This document shows positions 1 through 5,732 of a stretch of 5,855 bases of DNA, piece after piece. The DNA comes from an uncultured Selenomonadaceae bacterium. GTDB lineage: Bacteria; Bacillota; Negativicutes; Selenomonadales; Selenomonadaceae. The position numbers and the translations under genes are program-made. Where the stretch lies: assembly GCA_905235425.1 (NCBI GenBank), contig CAJOKY010000152.1, positions 1 through 5,855 of the forward strand, in the 5' to 3' direction. The notes below the pieces were generated by a model, which was not told the DNA's origin, did not search any database, and saw nothing but the letters and a program-made list of their open reading frames with translations. The stretch's first letter is position 1. Every line of letters begins with the position of its first letter.

Positions 1-2163
1 CTCACTGTAAAAATCGGGGCGATAATCAGCCCTAACCATTTGCGTTAATAACAGTTCGGGAGATTGGGGGTAAATTTTTTTTGTCTCCAAATCTATGACG
101 CAATTTTGACAATTCAATAAATGTTTATGAGTATTTAAATCTTTACGCGTAATGCGAATTGATTCATTACCCTTGAGATAATTTAAAGCAGGATTAACGG
201 TTCGAAGATTTTCAAAAACTTTCACTAAAGTGAAGTCATCTTTAGATTTAGCATTAGCCCTTAAAATGTCTGCAAGTTTAGCGGCGTAAGAGTAAACAAC
301 GATGTTGTTAGAATTGCTTGCAATATTCCAGCATTGCCCGCCGAACGTTAGCCATTTATCTGCGTCCATTAAATAGCGCACATCCGATTTAAATAAATAA
401 GCAATGCGGCGAGCATTAATTAAATCTGTATACGTGCCTCTAAATAAAAAGTTGCGTTGTTCATCAGTCAATCTTAAATCAGCGGGTACACTTGCGGGGT
501 CAGCGGGTACACCTGCGGGTACACTTGCGGGTACACTTTGGGTGCGCTTTAACAAATTTGATTGAACAATCCTTTCTTTGATTTCGGCAAGTTCCGGAAT
601 GGCGGCAGAAATAATTTCGTCGATACGTGATTTAAGCGCGTCTCCGCCTTGCTTAATTAAAACGTCATTCGCGTCAACTTTTTCGTCACCGTCGACAAGA
701 AATTTACGAACGGCGGGATATCCTTTTTGTATAAGATCATCAGCTAAGTCTTTTGATTTTTTTATCCCCGTGTCGTCATTGTCGAATAAGATAACAAACT
801 GAAAATCTGCGCGTCTTTTGGACAAATACTTAATCAGATTAGATTGCCCAGCGCCGCCTAATGCGATAACTGAAAATTTGTAATTGCAAGCTTGCAGAAT
901 GCTCATTGCGTCGAGTTCGCCTTCGACAACAATAACAGGTTTGCCCTCAACCATAGATTGCAGATTAAAAATGCGTTTAGGACCGGCATTAAGAGATTTT
1001 CTTTCGTCCTTTGCGCCGGTACGCGCGGCTTTAATCAAAATGGCGTTATAGGTGTTATCACTTGTAGGTATGATAAGGCGCGGTGATTTAGGTGAATATT
1101 TCCCACCTGCGCGTTTTTTAGGATGTTGCCAATTAGGAATAAAACCAACGCGGAAATGTTGGAAAGTGTCAAGAGTCAAGCCGCGCCATTCGCCATCCGG
1201 CAATTTTTCTAAATTTTTTGGTGATTCGGCGATATCAGCGATAGTCAACGCAATTTCTTCTTGGGTGCGCTTTTCTGCTTTTTCTTCCAGAGGCAACGGG
1301 TCAAAATCTGCGCGGACATCATCGAAATCTAAACCGTATAAATTACACGCGATTTTTAAAGCGTCGATAAAATCCTTGCCTCTATTAGATAAATTTTCGC
1401 AATGTAAAATTACGTCTAAAACGCTCATATCACTCCCACAAGCCCAACAATGCAATTTGTTTCGTGCGGTATCAAGGGACATTCCGGTATTGTGTTTTCC
1501 GTGACTCCCGCTCCCGCACTTAGGACAAATGAAAGTATTATTTTCAGCGGGAGTCAAATAACGACCGGCAACTACTAAAATATCACAATTTGTATTGATA
1601 TACTTAGCATCAATTTTGTTATCTGTTGGAGTGACATAAGATTTAGTGTCAATTTCCTTATCCGTTGAAGTGACAGCGGGCTTTTCATCGGAAACAACCT
1701 GATTGAATTCGTCATCTGACATCGGGACAAAATTCAAAGTTTGTGACTGAGTAGGCTTATGCTGCTTGTCGTATATGGCGGCAATATCAACCATCTGCAG
1801 AAAATCAACGGGTGAAAGTTTCCAACGGTAATATGTAATGTTCTTCGTGTACCCGCGTTTTTGACGCTTTTCAGTATGATCAACTTCATAATCAATGGGG
1901 ATATCAAATTTTCTGCAGAAATCATTAAATTTGTATTGAATTCTGCCTTCACAAACGCCTTTCAGTCCGGCGCCTAAAACGTACCACAAAATGCCGCTTA
2001 ATGTTTCTTCCTGCTGAGGATAAAGCGGCACCGGCAACTGTTCTTTTAAAGATTGAATATAATCCGTCAAATCTGCCACTTCTTCTTGAGTGACGTTGCC
2101 GCGTTTAATAAGGCGGCGAATGCGTTGGTGCGGTGGTGATTCGGTAAAATTTATATCTTGCAT
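1..2163 (-). CDS. Phage/plasmid primase-helicase: zinc ribbon, TOPRIM, start of D5_N/SF3 helicase (3' end outside window)
   Basis: Seen: an uninterrupted frame of 721 codons from ATG at 2163, with AAAGGAG at 2175-2169, running off the left edge. Residues 1-~200 match no family I recognise. A zinc ribbon follows (C213-P-K-C216 ... C239-W-A-C242), as in DnaG-type primases. Next is a TOPRIM domain with E414 in VVEGELDA, D461/D463 in LFDNDDTG and KVDANDVL at 495-502. Residues 543-561 form a Val-Pro-Ala repeat linker. From ~564 the protein resembles the D5_N domain (residues 681-692 read HLLNCQNCVIDL), which normally precedes an SF3 ATPase; the Walker motifs should lie to the left of the window. 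Inferred role: priming and unwinding at the element's origin, like P4 alpha or D5-type proteins. It has its own promoter and a structured leader, so it is probably regulated separately from the genes upstream. The domain assignment is firm; the substrate origin is unknown. Confidence 0.9.
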   Translation of the reverse strand, partial: MQDINFTESPPHQRIRRLIKRGNVTQEEVADLTDYIQSLKEQLPVPLYPQQEETLSGILWYVLGAGLKGVCEGRIQYKFNDFCRKFDIPIDYEVDHTEKRQKRGYTKNITYYRWKLSPVDFLQMVDIAAIYDKQHKPTQSQTLNFVPMSDDEFNQVVSDEKPAVTSTDKEIDTKSYVTPTDNKIDAKYINTNCDILVVAGRYLTPAENNTFICPKCGSGSHGKHNTGMSLDTARNKLHCWACGSDMSVLDVILHCENLSNRGKDFIDALKIACNLYGLDFDDVRADFDPLPLEEKAEKRTQEEIALTIADIAESPKNLEKLPDGEWRGLTLDTFQHFRVGFIPNWQHPKKRAGGKYSPKSPRLIIPTSDNTYNAILIKAARTGAKDERKSLNAGPKRIFNLQSMVEGKPVIVVEGELDAMSILQACNYKFSVIALGGAGQSNLIKYLSKRRADFQFVILFDNDDTGIKKSKDLADDLIQKGYPAVRKFLVDGDEKVDANDVLIKQGGDALKSRIDEIISAAIPELAEIKERIVQSNLLKRTQSVPASVPAGVPADPASVPADLRLTDEQRNFLFRGTYTDLINARRIAYLFKSDVRYLMDADKWLTFGGQCWNIASNSNNIVVYSYAAKLADILRANAKSKDDFTLVKVFENLRTVNPALNYLKGNESIRITRKDLNTHKHLLNCQNCVIDLETKKIYPQSPELLLTQMVRADYRPDFYSE
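482..538 (-). repeat. In-frame 12-base tandem repeat encoding a (S/G)VPA linker
   Basis: On the plus strand there are four copies of GCGGGTACAC(T/C)T at 482-493, 503-514, 515-526 and 527-538, plus a shortened, diverged 9-base unit at 494-502. Every unit is a multiple of three, so the frame is kept. The protein reads SVPASVPAGVPADPASVPA at residues 543-561, exactly between the TOPRIM part and the D5_N part of the primase-helicase. It is best read as a flexible, proline-rich inter-domain linker that can change length by slippage. Confidence 0.85.
1597..1674 (-). repeat. Diverged 39-base tandem duplication inside the primase gene
   Basis: Residues 164-176 and 177-189 of the primase-helicase are two consecutive 13-residue units of the form VTxTDxxIDxK. 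The first 33 bases of the units match at 26 positions. The repeat lies in the low-complexity, acidic stretch between the unknown N-terminal region and the zinc ribbon, so it probably lengthens a linker. Confidence 0.6.
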
Positions 2164-2176
2164 GGGTGCTCCTTTC

Positions 2177-2205
2177 TTGACGCAAGTATATATTTGCGCT
2201 AAAAT
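2177..2205 (+). promoter_or_regulatory. Candidate plus-strand promoter facing the primase promoter
   Basis: TTGACG at 2177-2182 and TAAAAT at 2200-2205 are separated by exactly 17 bases, and each hexamer is one base from the sigma-A consensus. The predicted start is near 2212. No plus-strand gene follows, but a strong plus-strand terminator does at 2334-2360. The -35 box overlaps an arm of the inverted repeat in the primase leader, so chance resemblance cannot be excluded. Confidence 0.4.
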
Positions 2206-2243
2206 ACGCATAAGGCATAACTAAAGCCACAGGACTTGCGTCC
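2179..2243 (-). promoter_or_regulatory. Primase mRNA leader with two competing stem structures next to the ribosome binding site
   Basis: Seen on the minus strand: GACGCAAGT (2242-2234) and ACTTGCGTC (2187-2179) are perfect 9-base complements separated by 46 bases. The upstream arm is also part of a local hairpin, GGAC-GCAA-GTCC (2243-2232), with a GNRA-type tetraloop. Both structures cannot form together. The downstream arm ends three bases before the AAAGGAG ribosome binding site (2175-2169) of the primase. Inside the long loop, weaker pairs are possible: TGCG 2195-2198 with CGCA 2207-2210, and GGC 2214-2216 with GCC 2226-2228. Inferred: translation control or attenuation, or alternatively a DNA-level binding site. 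No known riboswitch class was recognised. Confidence 0.4.
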
Positions 2244-2265
2244 CTTATTTTTTGTTGTTATGGCT

Positions 2266-2294
2266 ATTATAGCGGCTTAAGTCTTGTAAATCAA
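2266..2294 (-). promoter_or_regulatory. Promoter of the primase-helicase gene
   Basis: On the minus strand, TTGATT (2294-2289) and a perfect TATAAT (2271-2266) are 17 bases apart. The predicted start near 2259 leaves a leader of about 95 nt before the ATG. Just upstream of the -35 box, positions 2322-2306 hold the short direct repeats CTTGCCTTGCCTCGCCT, which might be a regulator binding site. With the opposing plus-strand promoter, the two predicted transcripts would overlap across 2212-2259. Confidence 0.65.
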
Positions 2295-2333
2295 GAGTTA
2301 AGTTTAGGCGAGGCAAGGCAAGAAATTTAGTTG

Positions 2334-2360
2334 AAAAGTCCTCTAAGAGGATTTTTTTTT
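2334..2360 (+). terminator. Rho-independent terminator, strong on the plus strand
   Basis: TCCTC (2339-2343), loop TAA, GAGGA (2347-2351), then nine Ts (2352-2360). Upstream AAAAG can extend the stem through a G-T and A-T pairs. In the plus direction this is a textbook terminator, although no plus-strand gene precedes it. In the minus direction the stem is followed only by CTTTTC, so it would end the transcript of the 2738-2394 gene poorly, perhaps partially. Confidence 0.7.
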
Positions 2361-2393
2361 GCCGTCAAATAAACCAAAACAGCACAGGCTTTT

Positions 2394-2738
2394 TTATTCC
2401 GGTAAAGACATTTCAGCGACACCGTCATTTTCAATTGATGATTCTTTTTCGTTGAGTAATGCTACAACTTCTGACAAGGCGTCTTCTGGTACGCCATAAA
2501 AACACTTTTGTCTAATCAGATTGTGCAAATTATCGATACATTCAAGCCGCTTGTCGGCATACTCGTTAAACGTTTTTTTAAGTTCTGATAACTCTTTTTC
2601 TGTATCATGAATGGCTTTTGTGGTTTGAATCATCTTGTAAGAATAGTTTTCAAAAGCGCTTAACTGATAGAAAATCTCATCGTCCAATTTTGTAAAAATC
2701 CCGTACTGACGAAAACGGGATTTTGTGAACTTCTTCAC
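2394..2738 (-). CDS. Small helical hypothetical protein
   Basis: I do not recognise a family. The 114-residue product starts at GTG 2738, with AGGAG at about 2754-2750 placed nine bases upstream; this ribosome binding site abuts the stop codon of the preceding HTH gene. The N-terminus is basic (MKKFTKSRFR), and residues ~20-80 are predicted to be largely helical and rich in charged residues (EKELSELKK, NEYADKRLE), which would suit a short coiled coil. The C-terminal ~20 residues are acidic. There is no signal peptide or membrane segment. It sits 14 bases after the small HTH gene in an evident two-gene unit under the 3019-3047 promoter, so an accessory or regulatory role early in the element's life is plausible, but no function is assigned. 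Confidence 0.75.
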   Translation of the reverse strand: MKKFTKSRFRQYGIFTKLDDEIFYQLSAFENYSYKMIQTTKAIHDTEKELSELKKTFNEYADKRLECIDNLHNLIRQKCFYGVPEDALSEVVALLNEKESSIENDGVAEMSLPE

Positions 2739-2752
2739 TGGGTTTATCTCCT

Positions 2753-2956
2753 TTAATTGACGGACAAGGCATTAGCGCCAAAATATTTTCTAACCTTTTG
2801 CGCCGTCGAGTAATGTACAGAAACATCAGCGTGGAGAATACGGCGTAAAGTGTCAATCCCAATGCCGCATTCCTGAGCAATTTCCGCACGTGACTTTGAA
2901 CTTTCAAGGATTATATTCAAAATCTCCTTGCGATTCGTCATTATTGGCGTTTGCAT
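2753..2956 (-). CDS. Small Cro/CI-like helix-turn-helix DNA-binding protein
   Basis: A 67-residue protein. I chose ATG at 2956 because AGAAGGTG lies seven or so bases upstream. An in-frame GTG at 2974 would add six residues but has its purine tract too close. Residues ~22-41 (SRAEIAQECGIGIDTLRRIL) form a helix-turn-helix, with the recognition helix around I34-L41, followed by a helix containing STAQKVRKYFG as in Cro-like folds. There is no dimerisation or peptidase domain, so it resembles a phage Cro or excisionase-like regulator more than a full repressor. It is the first gene after a strong promoter packed with inverted TTGAC elements, which suggests autoregulation or repression by the XRE protein encoded upstream. 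It is transcribed with the small helical protein that follows. Confidence 0.8.
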   Translation of the reverse strand: MQTPIMTNRKEILNIILESSKSRAEIAQECGIGIDTLRRILHADVSVHYSTAQKVRKYFGANALSVN

Positions 2957-3000
2957 TTTTTCACCTTCTTTCACCTTATTAACAATGTATAAAATTAGAA

Positions 3001-3047
3001 TGTCAACAAAACATTGATATTATAATTAATGTTGACTAAAACGTCAA
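3001..3047. promoter_or_regulatory. Putative operator cluster of TTGAC/GTCAA half-sites
   Basis: Plus-strand half-sites are GTCAAC at 3002-3007, GTTGAC at 3031-3036 and GTCAA at 3043-3047. The last two form a perfect 5-base inverted repeat with a 6-base centre, overlying the -35 box of the small HTH gene. The first two form a 6-base inverted repeat around the -10 box, with inner arms ACATT 3011-3015 and AATGT 3028-3032. This is the geometry of a phage repressor or Cro operator; the binding protein is not known. Confidence 0.5.
3019..3047 (-). promoter_or_regulatory. Near-consensus promoter of the small HTH gene pair
   Basis: On the minus strand, TTGACG (3047-3042) and TATAAT (3024-3019) are 17 bases apart, which is 11 of 12 consensus bases. 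A second, weaker match lies downstream: TTGACA (3006-3001) with GTTAAT (2983-2978), also spaced 17, which would give only a very short leader. The promoter starts one base after the T-run of the preceding terminator. Confidence 0.75.
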
Positions 3048-3048
3048 T

Positions 3049-3074
3049 AAAAAAATACCCTCTTTCGAGAGCAT
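3049..3074 (-). terminator. Rho-independent terminator after the XRE regulator gene
   Basis: On the minus strand ATGCTCTC (3074-3067), a GAAA tetraloop and GAGGGTAT (3062-3055) form an 8-pair stem including two G-T wobbles, running into seven Ts at 3055-3049. It lies 15 bases past the stop codon of the 3653-3090 gene and insulates the packaging-side operon from the next promoter. Confidence 0.8.
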
Positions 3075-3089
3075 TTAATTCACATAACC

Positions 3090-3653
3090 TTATTTTGCTT
3101 TTAATAAATCGTCTAAAGATACATTTAGCACCTTAGCTAATCGTATCATCACATACAAAGGCGGTTCTGCTTTTCCTAGCGCATATTTTGACATTACAGC
3201 GGCTGAAAGATTTACCCTTCGTCCCAATTCGCCTTGAGATATTCCCGCTAGGATTCGATAATGGCTTAATTGTTTTACAAAATCTTCTCGACGTCGTACC
3301 TTTATGGCATCTTCGATTGAATTAAACATCTGGCGTAATTGCGTGTATAAATCTAATACGGCTAATCTTGCTGAAAGATATTCAATTAAAGGCTTTTTTG
3401 TTCCGAAATATTTGTTACACCTTAAAATATGACGGTCAATAAGGTTTGCATAATCCAAAACCTTTTGAGAAAGTTTTTTTATACTAGCGGATTCTTCTTC
3501 CATTTCGTTTGCAGTTACGCACATATCTTCACCCATTGAGCATAACAACAAATTATCTGAATCAGCCAACCACTTGCCTTTAAAATACGGGCGTTGTAAG
3601 ATTCTCTCCTTGTCGAAGTCACGAAAGGCAAAGGCGTTTTTGGTTTTTGGCAT
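3090..3653 (-). CDS. XRE-family transcriptional regulator with unassigned N-terminal region
   Basis: The 187-residue product starts at ATG 3653, with GGAG ten bases upstream. Residues ~129-184 are a typical Cro/CI helix-turn-helix: helix 2 near SQGELGRRV (139-147), recognition helix near LSAAVMSKYALG (149-160), then EPPLYVMIRLAKVLNVSLDDLL. The first ~125 residues look mainly helical (about 58-118) and match no domain I know; they could mediate oligomerisation or sense a signal. Having the DNA-binding domain at the C-terminus is the reverse of CI-type repressors. The gene follows the terminase large subunit by 27 bases in the same direction, so it is probably co-transcribed with packaging genes, and it ends at a clear terminator. 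A likely target, by position only, is the GTCAA-rich operator region immediately downstream. Confidence 0.8.
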   Translation of the reverse strand: MPKTKNAFAFRDFDKERILQRPYFKGKWLADSDNLLLCSMGEDMCVTANEMEEESASIKKLSQKVLDYANLIDRHILRCNKYFGTKKPLIEYLSARLAVLDLYTQLRQMFNSIEDAIKVRRREDFVKQLSHYRILAGISQGELGRRVNLSAAVMSKYALGKAEPPLYVMIRLAKVLNVSLDDLLKAK

Positions 3654-3680
3654 TTCTCACCATCTCCGTAAAAGTAAAAT

Positions 3681-5315
3681 TTACAATGCGACATTTAACA
3701 TTTCGCCGTAATGCTGATAAAGCCCTGCATAGGCGTCAAGCAAGCTCGATACACCGTCAATTTTGTTTTTAGCGCCGTTAGCTTTAATCGGCATAATGTT
3801 TTCGTGAATATCTTCAATTACTCCAACATTGGACAGGCACCAACGCAGAATAGGGTTATTCTGGTAGTTGAGATTTTTAGCTATCAAGTCACTACCTAAA
3901 TGTTGCATAGGTAGTGAAATATTTTTGGCATTTTGCGGGATTTTCTCCATTCTGAAACCTGCCGCCGTCATCTCATCAACCCAATAAGCCGCCGCGTACG
4001 GGTCATAACCGATAACAAGCGGCGACAGCTCGATAGTTTGAACTAACTGCATGAGCCATTCGGTAATGTCAGAATAGCGGATAGTGCAGCCAGAACAAAG
4101 ACGAAGAAAACCTGCCTGTTGCCACTTGTCATACGGAACTTTCTCACGCTGTATCCTATCGTGAAAACCGTCAGCAGGTAACCAGTACATTTGGTGACAA
4201 AATTTTCTTTCCGCGCTATCCATAAGGAGAATAGACGCGCAGGTTAAATCATTGACGCGCGAAAGGTCAACGCCGCCGATAAAGTAAGCGCCGCGAAAAT
4301 CGTCAAGGTTGAAAGTTGCCGGATTATTCCACTGCTCATAAGTCAACCAACAATTAGCGCTATTGCCGATAATGTTAAAGTCATAAACCAAAACGGCGGC
4401 AAGGTCGCGGGGATTCTGCGCGGCTCGCTTTAATTTGGCTTGCAGGTCGTCAAGCCGTTTTGTTACACCTAAAGAGGGATTAGCTTTTATCCAATTTTGC
4501 GGATCTTGCCATTCGTCGCGGTCGTCAAGTTCATAGAGGATAGGCAAAAAAGCAGGGTCATCAATATTTCCGTCAGCAACATTGCAAGCGTAGCTGTACA
4601 AGTCATCAAAAACGGATTCGCGCATCGTTCCCGCTGTCGTTATCATCAAAAGCAGAGGATTCTGCCGCGCTGATTGAGATAGGCGCATTACTTCATACTG
4701 TTGCCTGTCTTTGATGTTATGCAATTCGTCGATAACGCACAAACTACAATTAAGCCCGTCAAGTGTATCAGAATTTTTACCGAGTGGTTTTATTTTGGAA
4801 AAATTTATAGGCGAAAATAAATCTGTCTTGCGTTTTTTTATCATACGGGATAAAAGCGGCGATTGTCTCACCATTCGGCAACATTCCTCGAAAATCAATT
4901 CAGCCTGAGCCTTTTTTGTTGCCATACAGTAAATTTCAGCGCCGTTTTCAAAATCGGCAAGCATAGCATAAAGACATAAAGCGGCAAGCATTGTAGACTT
5001 GCCGTTTTTTCTCCCGACCAGCAAAAGAGATTCGCGGTATTTTCGGTTGCCGCTTGCGTCGACAAAACCGAAAAGTGCAGAAATAAAAGCTTTTTGCCAA
5101 AGTTGCAACTCAAGCGGTTTACCTGCCCATTCGCCTTTACTCTGTACACAAATCCTTTCAACGAAGTTAATCACGCGTTCGGCGCGTTCATCGGAAAAGA
5201 CATAACCGTTAGAAGGATTGTTACAAGCGTCTATAAGCCCTTCATATACCCGTTTTAAACGCCGTGAGACGTCCCCGCTTTCTAGGCACCGGTAATACTC
5301 CAGTATCCAATTCAC
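3681..5315 (-). CDS. Phage terminase large subunit (TerL), ATPase-nuclease
   Basis: The DNA-packaging motor that cuts concatemeric phage DNA and pumps it into the prohead. Seen in the 544-residue product: Walker A GRKNGKST (101-108), Walker B CVIDE (193-197) with D196/E197, a TTAG coupling motif (226-229), then the RNase H-like nuclease with candidate metal ligands D350 in GGVDLS, D438 in GYDPY, and D520/D527 in IDGVSSLLDA. Length and motif order fit Terminase_1-type proteins, and no key residue appears lost. I chose GTG at 5315: it overlaps the upstream stop as GTGA and gives an N-terminus (NWILEYYRCLESG) like relatives. GTG at 5327 would add four residues; neither has a strong ribosome binding site, which suggests translational coupling. 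Oddly, the next gene is a regulator rather than a portal protein. Confidence 0.95.
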   Translation of the reverse strand: MNWILEYYRCLESGDVSRRLKRVYEGLIDACNNPSNGYVFSDERAERVINFVERICVQSKGEWAGKPLELQLWQKAFISALFGFVDASGNRKYRESLLLVGRKNGKSTMLAALCLYAMLADFENGAEIYCMATKKAQAELIFEECCRMVRQSPLLSRMIKKRKTDLFSPINFSKIKPLGKNSDTLDGLNCSLCVIDELHNIKDRQQYEVMRLSQSARQNPLLLMITTAGTMRESVFDDLYSYACNVADGNIDDPAFLPILYELDDRDEWQDPQNWIKANPSLGVTKRLDDLQAKLKRAAQNPRDLAAVLVYDFNIIGNSANCWLTYEQWNNPATFNLDDFRGAYFIGGVDLSRVNDLTCASILLMDSAERKFCHQMYWLPADGFHDRIQREKVPYDKWQQAGFLRLCSGCTIRYSDITEWLMQLVQTIELSPLVIGYDPYAAAYWVDEMTAAGFRMEKIPQNAKNISLPMQHLGSDLIAKNLNYQNNPILRWCLSNVGVIEDIHENIMPIKANGAKNKIDGVSSLLDAYAGLYQHYGEMLNVAL

Positions 5316-5623
5316 TTTCCAACCCACGCTTTAAGCAGTTTTTCACCTGCTGAAAGTTGTTGATTCTTTCGCCCGATAAATTCCAACTGCTTTAACATTC
5401 CCGCATATACTTTAGCGGTTGAATTGTACAATTTCACAAAAGACGATTCGCAGAAATTACCGTCTTTGTTCATCTCACCAACGCCGCGCGTTTTTATCAA
5501 TTCTTTCAGTTCGTCCAGAACTTCCGCCATAAATGATATTTCTATCAATAGTTTTTCTGCTACTATTCTGTCTTTTTCGTCGACGTCGACAATGTCAAGT
5601 AATTGCATTACAGAATTTGCCAT
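5312..5623 (-). CDS. Probable terminase small subunit, P27-like
   Basis: A 103-residue protein from ATG 5623; an in-frame stop just upstream (5635-5633) makes this the first possible start. The ribosome binding site AAGGAAG (5642-5636) is rather distant, about 12 bases. Residues ~30-85 show the pattern of P27-type small terminases: a helix (FMAEVLDELKELI), a glycine turn with a short exposed segment (RGVGEMNKDGNF), then a long helix (SSFVKLYNSTAKVYAGMLKQLEF). TerS recognises the packaging site and loads TerL. The gene directly precedes and overlaps TerL, the usual order. It is shorter than many P27 proteins and the similarity is judged by eye, so position contributes much of the confidence. 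Confidence 0.65.
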   Translation of the reverse strand: MANSVMQLLDIVDVDEKDRIVAEKLLIEISFMAEVLDELKELIKTRGVGEMNKDGNFCESSFVKLYNSTAKVYAGMLKQLEFIGRKNQQLSAGEKLLKAWVGK

Positions 5624-5732
5624 TTTGCATTTTCACTTCCTTATTCCCGCGCGCGTTAAATTTTTTGGAGAGGTTTTTAGAGGAGGTGCGCGGTCGCCGC
5701 TGTCTTCGCTCCTTTTGCAGAGTAGGGGGGAG
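5624..5732. other. Gene-free stretch before TerS; candidate packaging (cos-like) region
   Basis: No open frame fits here and no promoter or terminator is convincing. The plus strand shows strong base bias: the alternating CGCGCGCG at 5648-5655, a purine/T stretch with GGAGAGG and AGAGGAGG around 5661-5686, the inverted repeat GCGG-TCG-CCGC at 5690-5700, and a run of six Gs at 5725-5730. In cos-type phages the cohesive-end site commonly lies just before terS. The position and dyad fit that, but no known cos sequence was recognised. Confidence 0.3.

Larger units (their letters stand above)
2212..2360 (+). ncRNA. Candidate small antisense RNA opposite the primase leader and promoter
   Basis: This is predicted only from a promoter (2177-2205) and a terminator (2334-2360) in the same orientation with no open frame of note between them. 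The RNA would be about 149 nt. Its first ~48 nt would be complementary to the start of the primase mRNA leader, whose predicted start is near 2259. It would contain the hairpin GGAC-TTGC-GTCC at 2232-2243, whose loop is complementary to the GCAA loop of the mRNA hairpin. Antisense RNAs opposite replication-gene leaders are known from plasmid copy-number systems, and phage P4 controls its alpha operon with a leader-derived RNA. No sequence similarity to those RNAs is claimed. Confidence 0.3.

Noticed and set aside
482..538. CRISPR-like or iteron array
   Set aside because: The units are contiguous 12-mers without spacers and keep the reading frame, so a protein linker repeat explains them.
578..1504. 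Plus-strand open frames at 578-802, 892-1086 and 1052-1504
   Set aside because: They lie opposite the primase-helicase coding frame, which has clear zinc-ribbon and TOPRIM motifs. Their products are low-complexity and no good ribosome binding sites were seen.
1734..1952. Minus-strand 72-codon frame within the primase N-terminal region
   Set aside because: The primase frame runs unbroken through it, and no separate ribosome binding site or recognisable domain is present.
2179..2243. tRNA-like cloverleaf suggested by a 9-base outer stem with inner hairpins
   Set aside because: Inner stems are only 3-4 pairs, there is no T-loop consensus or anticodon arm, and the outer stem is too long for a tRNA acceptor.
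2677..2907. Minus-strand frame overlapping both the small HTH gene and the helical protein gene
   Set aside because: It would overlap two genes that have proper ribosome binding sites and sensible products; its arginine-rich, membrane-like start looks like a frame artefact.
4895..5161. Minus-strand frame inside the TerL gene, and plus-strand frames at 3711-3899, 4711-4908 and 4999-5205
   Set aside because: All are alternate-frame shadows of TerL, whose ATPase and nuclease motifs are intact across the same bases.
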